From JACKII01 sp963807085 (GTDB taxonomy: Bacteria; Pseudomonadota; Alphaproteobacteria; Bin95): a DNA stretch of 64,000 nucleotides. The stretch spans positions 124,001 to 188,000 of the forward strand of contig CAWEBB010000012.1 of assembly GCA_963807085.1 (NCBI GenBank), read 5' to 3'. The position numbers and the translations under genes were made by a program. Below the pieces are notes generated by a model that searched no databases, had not been told where the DNA came from, and saw only the letters and a list, made by a program, of their open reading frames with translations. Below are positions 62,631-64,000 of the stretch, in pieces. The number at the start of each line of letters is the position of its first letter. Position 1 is the stretch's first letter.

Positions 62631-63874
62631 GGATCGACCCTGCCAGCGCTGCCATGCCGGCCCGCACACTAGCGCGGGTCCCTTGGATGGAAATTCCCGG
62701 CGTCAGGGCCGTGGTATGGGCATTGGGCCGGAACCATGTCCGCTTCGTCGGCGGCTGTGTCCGGGACCATCTGGCCGGCCGCGACAGCCTGGACGTGGAT
62801 ATGGCGACGGATCATCCGCCGCACCAGTCCCTCGATCTTCTGCGGCAAGCCCGCATCCGCGTCGAGCCGATCGGAATCGAGCACGGCACCGTCGTCGCGA
62901 TCACCGACAGTGGCCATTTTCAAGTCACGACCCTGCGCCGGGACGTAGAGACCGATGGCCGCCGGGCGGTGGTGGCGTTCACAGAGGATTGGTCGGAGGA
63001 TGCCGCGCGGCGCGATTTCACCATCAACGCCATGTCCGTCGATCCGGACGGCCGCCTTTACGATCCGGCCGGCGGCATCGACGATCTGGAACAAGGCCGC
63101 GTTCGTTTCATCGGCGACCCACGCCAGCGCATCCGGGAAGATCATCTCCGAATTTTACGGTTTTTTCGCTTTACCGCCTGGTTTGGCCGCGCGGCGCCCG
63201 ACGCTGCCGGAATCGCGGCCTGCGCCGAAGCGGCCGAGCAACTGAAAAATCTGTCGGGCGAACGCGTATCGGCGGAATTGCGGCGGCTGCTCGCCGCGCC
63301 CAATCCCTATCAGGTCGCGTTGGCGATGGCCGAGCACCGCATCCTCCGCGTCGTGACGCCGCTGGAGCTTGTGCCACGCCTGCTCTCGCGGCTCGTCGCG
63401 ATCGAGCAGGCATACAATCTCGAGCCATCGCCGCTGGCCCGCATCGCGGTGCTGATGCCGGGCGATGCCGATGCCTATACGGGCTTGGCTGAGCGGTTGC
63501 GGTTCAGCAATACAGAGCGCAAACGGCTGGTGAGCCTCGCCCGTCCGTTGCCGGCGCTGGGGGACGAGCCGGAGAGCATCCGCCAGGCGCTCTACCGCTG
63601 CGGGGACCGGGAGATATACACGCTGCGATGCCTGGTGGCGGCGGTAGAGGATGACCAAATCGACTTGAGGCTGCGCCTGCACGAGGCCGCCGCCTGGGCC
63701 TGGCCCTCCTTCCCGGTGTCGGGTTTGGACATGATCAGATCGGGGGTGCCGCCGGGCCCAAAAGTCGGTGCAATCCTCGCTCATCTGGAGGAATGGTGGA
63801 TCAGGCGGAACTTTCAGCCGGACCGCGAAGCGTGCCTTGAGGCCGTGCAACAAGCGCTGCGACGATCGACTTAG
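62627..63874 (+). CDS. cca: CCA tRNA nucleotidyltransferase
   Basis: 415 residues. Class II nucleotidyltransferase head with RFVGGCVRDHLAGRDSLDVD (G-G-x-V-R-D and the D-x-D metal pair), EDAARRDFTINAMSVDPDG and the RIREDHLRILRFFRFTAWFG neck. It adds or repairs CCA at tRNA 3' ends. The C-terminal half is helical, as in alphaproteobacterial enzymes. It ends the conserved four-gene chain. Confidence 0.95.
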   Translation: MRIDPASAAMPARTLARVPWMEIPGVRAVVWALGRNHVRFVGGCVRDHLAGRDSLDVDMATDHPPHQSLDLLRQARIRVEPIGIEHGTVVAITDSGHFQVTTLRRDVETDGRRAVVAFTEDWSEDAARRDFTINAMSVDPDGRLYDPAGGIDDLEQGRVRFIGDPRQRIREDHLRILRFFRFTAWFGRAAPDAAGIAACAEAAEQLKNLSGERVSAELRRLLAAPNPYQVALAMAEHRILRVVTPLELVPRLLSRLVAIEQAYNLEPSPLARIAVLMPGDADAYTGLAERLRFSNTERKRLVSLARPLPALGDEPESIRQALYRCGDREIYTLRCLVAAVEDDQIDLRLRLHEAAAWAWPSFPVSGLDMIRSGVPPGPKVGAILAHLEEWWIRRNFQPDREACLEAVQQALRRST

Positions 63875-64000
63875 ACAGAATCCCCACGCAAGTTATGGAT
63901 GTTCGGGCGGAGCCGCGAAGGCCCGCGGAAAACTCAAGGATATTGGCTTTGTCGGATCAGATTTCCGCCGCCCTGCTTTCAGCCAACGAAGCTTTTTATG
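63875..64000. other. Right-edge intergenic DNA
   Basis: No gene or clear signal can be supported in the last 126 bases. Confidence 0.4.

Overview
The window is GC-rich DNA with alphaproteobacterial gene order. Two blocks point to the Rhodospirillales or a close relative: rne beside amiC and mrcA, and the chain DUF1285 - NUDIX pyrophosphatase - DUF6111 - cca at the right edge. PHA metabolism genes, a TctABC-type carboxylate transporter, an Irr-like operator in front of katG and a Fur-like operator fit the same group. The species cannot be named from this sequence.

Layout. 0-5.6 kb: a catabolic cluster with a Rieske dioxygenase (alpha subunit cut by the window edge, and beta), a frameshifted threonine-dehydrogenase-like alcohol dehydrogenase and a Baeyer-Villiger monooxygenase, followed by a convergent LuxR-type regulator. 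A low-GC small gene inside this cluster is split by an IS5-family remnant. 7-17 kb: glutathione transferase, a heavily frameshifted aldehyde dehydrogenase, a frameshifted Sel1-repeat protein, an EF-G paralogue with an in-frame stop, a hydratase, an SDR, a lactate-permease-family transporter and a broken MarR gene. 16.9-20.7 kb: an IS5-family element with clear inverted repeats and a TCA target duplication, then an unusual pair: an LGFP-repeat protein and a proline-rich protein ending in a beta/gamma-crystallin domain. The segment ends in an N-terminally truncated luciferase-like monooxygenase.

21-33.7 kb: housekeeping and metabolic genes, including a histidine phosphatase, PhyH-type dioxygenase, Fe-S protein, tRNA-Phe, phaZ and phaB facing each other, a DsbA/HCCA-isomerase protein, an orphan Fe(III)-binding protein behind a Fur box, rsmD, a VOC dioxygenase and a large secreted DUF4344 metallopeptidase. 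33.9-36.3 kb: a scrap zone of gene ends (thiolase tail, DUF1214 fragment, aldo/keto reductase start) and a small HIRAN-domain gene cut by an IS1595-family element. Removing the element and one copy of its 6-bp target repeat restores a full reading frame.

36.3-51 kb is the conserved core: thiolase plus OB-fold partner, rpmF, ferredoxin reductase and ferredoxin, mrcA, amiC, rne with a long leader, aat, a CoA-binding protein and katG. 51-57.5 kb: an SDR, an IS110 remnant, tctC, a split tctB, tctA, a frameshifted luciferase-like monooxygenase and an IS1380 remnant. 57.9-64 kb: a Tat-exported unknown protein, an esterase, an Ldh-family dehydrogenase and the conserved chain ending in cca.

Many genes carry single frameshifts. 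Without reads, true decay cannot be told from assembly error, except where insertion elements leave their own signature. The strongest points for a second look are the crystallin/LGFP pair, the two IS-split low-GC genes, the in-frame stop in the EF-G paralogue, the -1 frameshift site in the IS5-family transposase, and the Irr-like box at katG.
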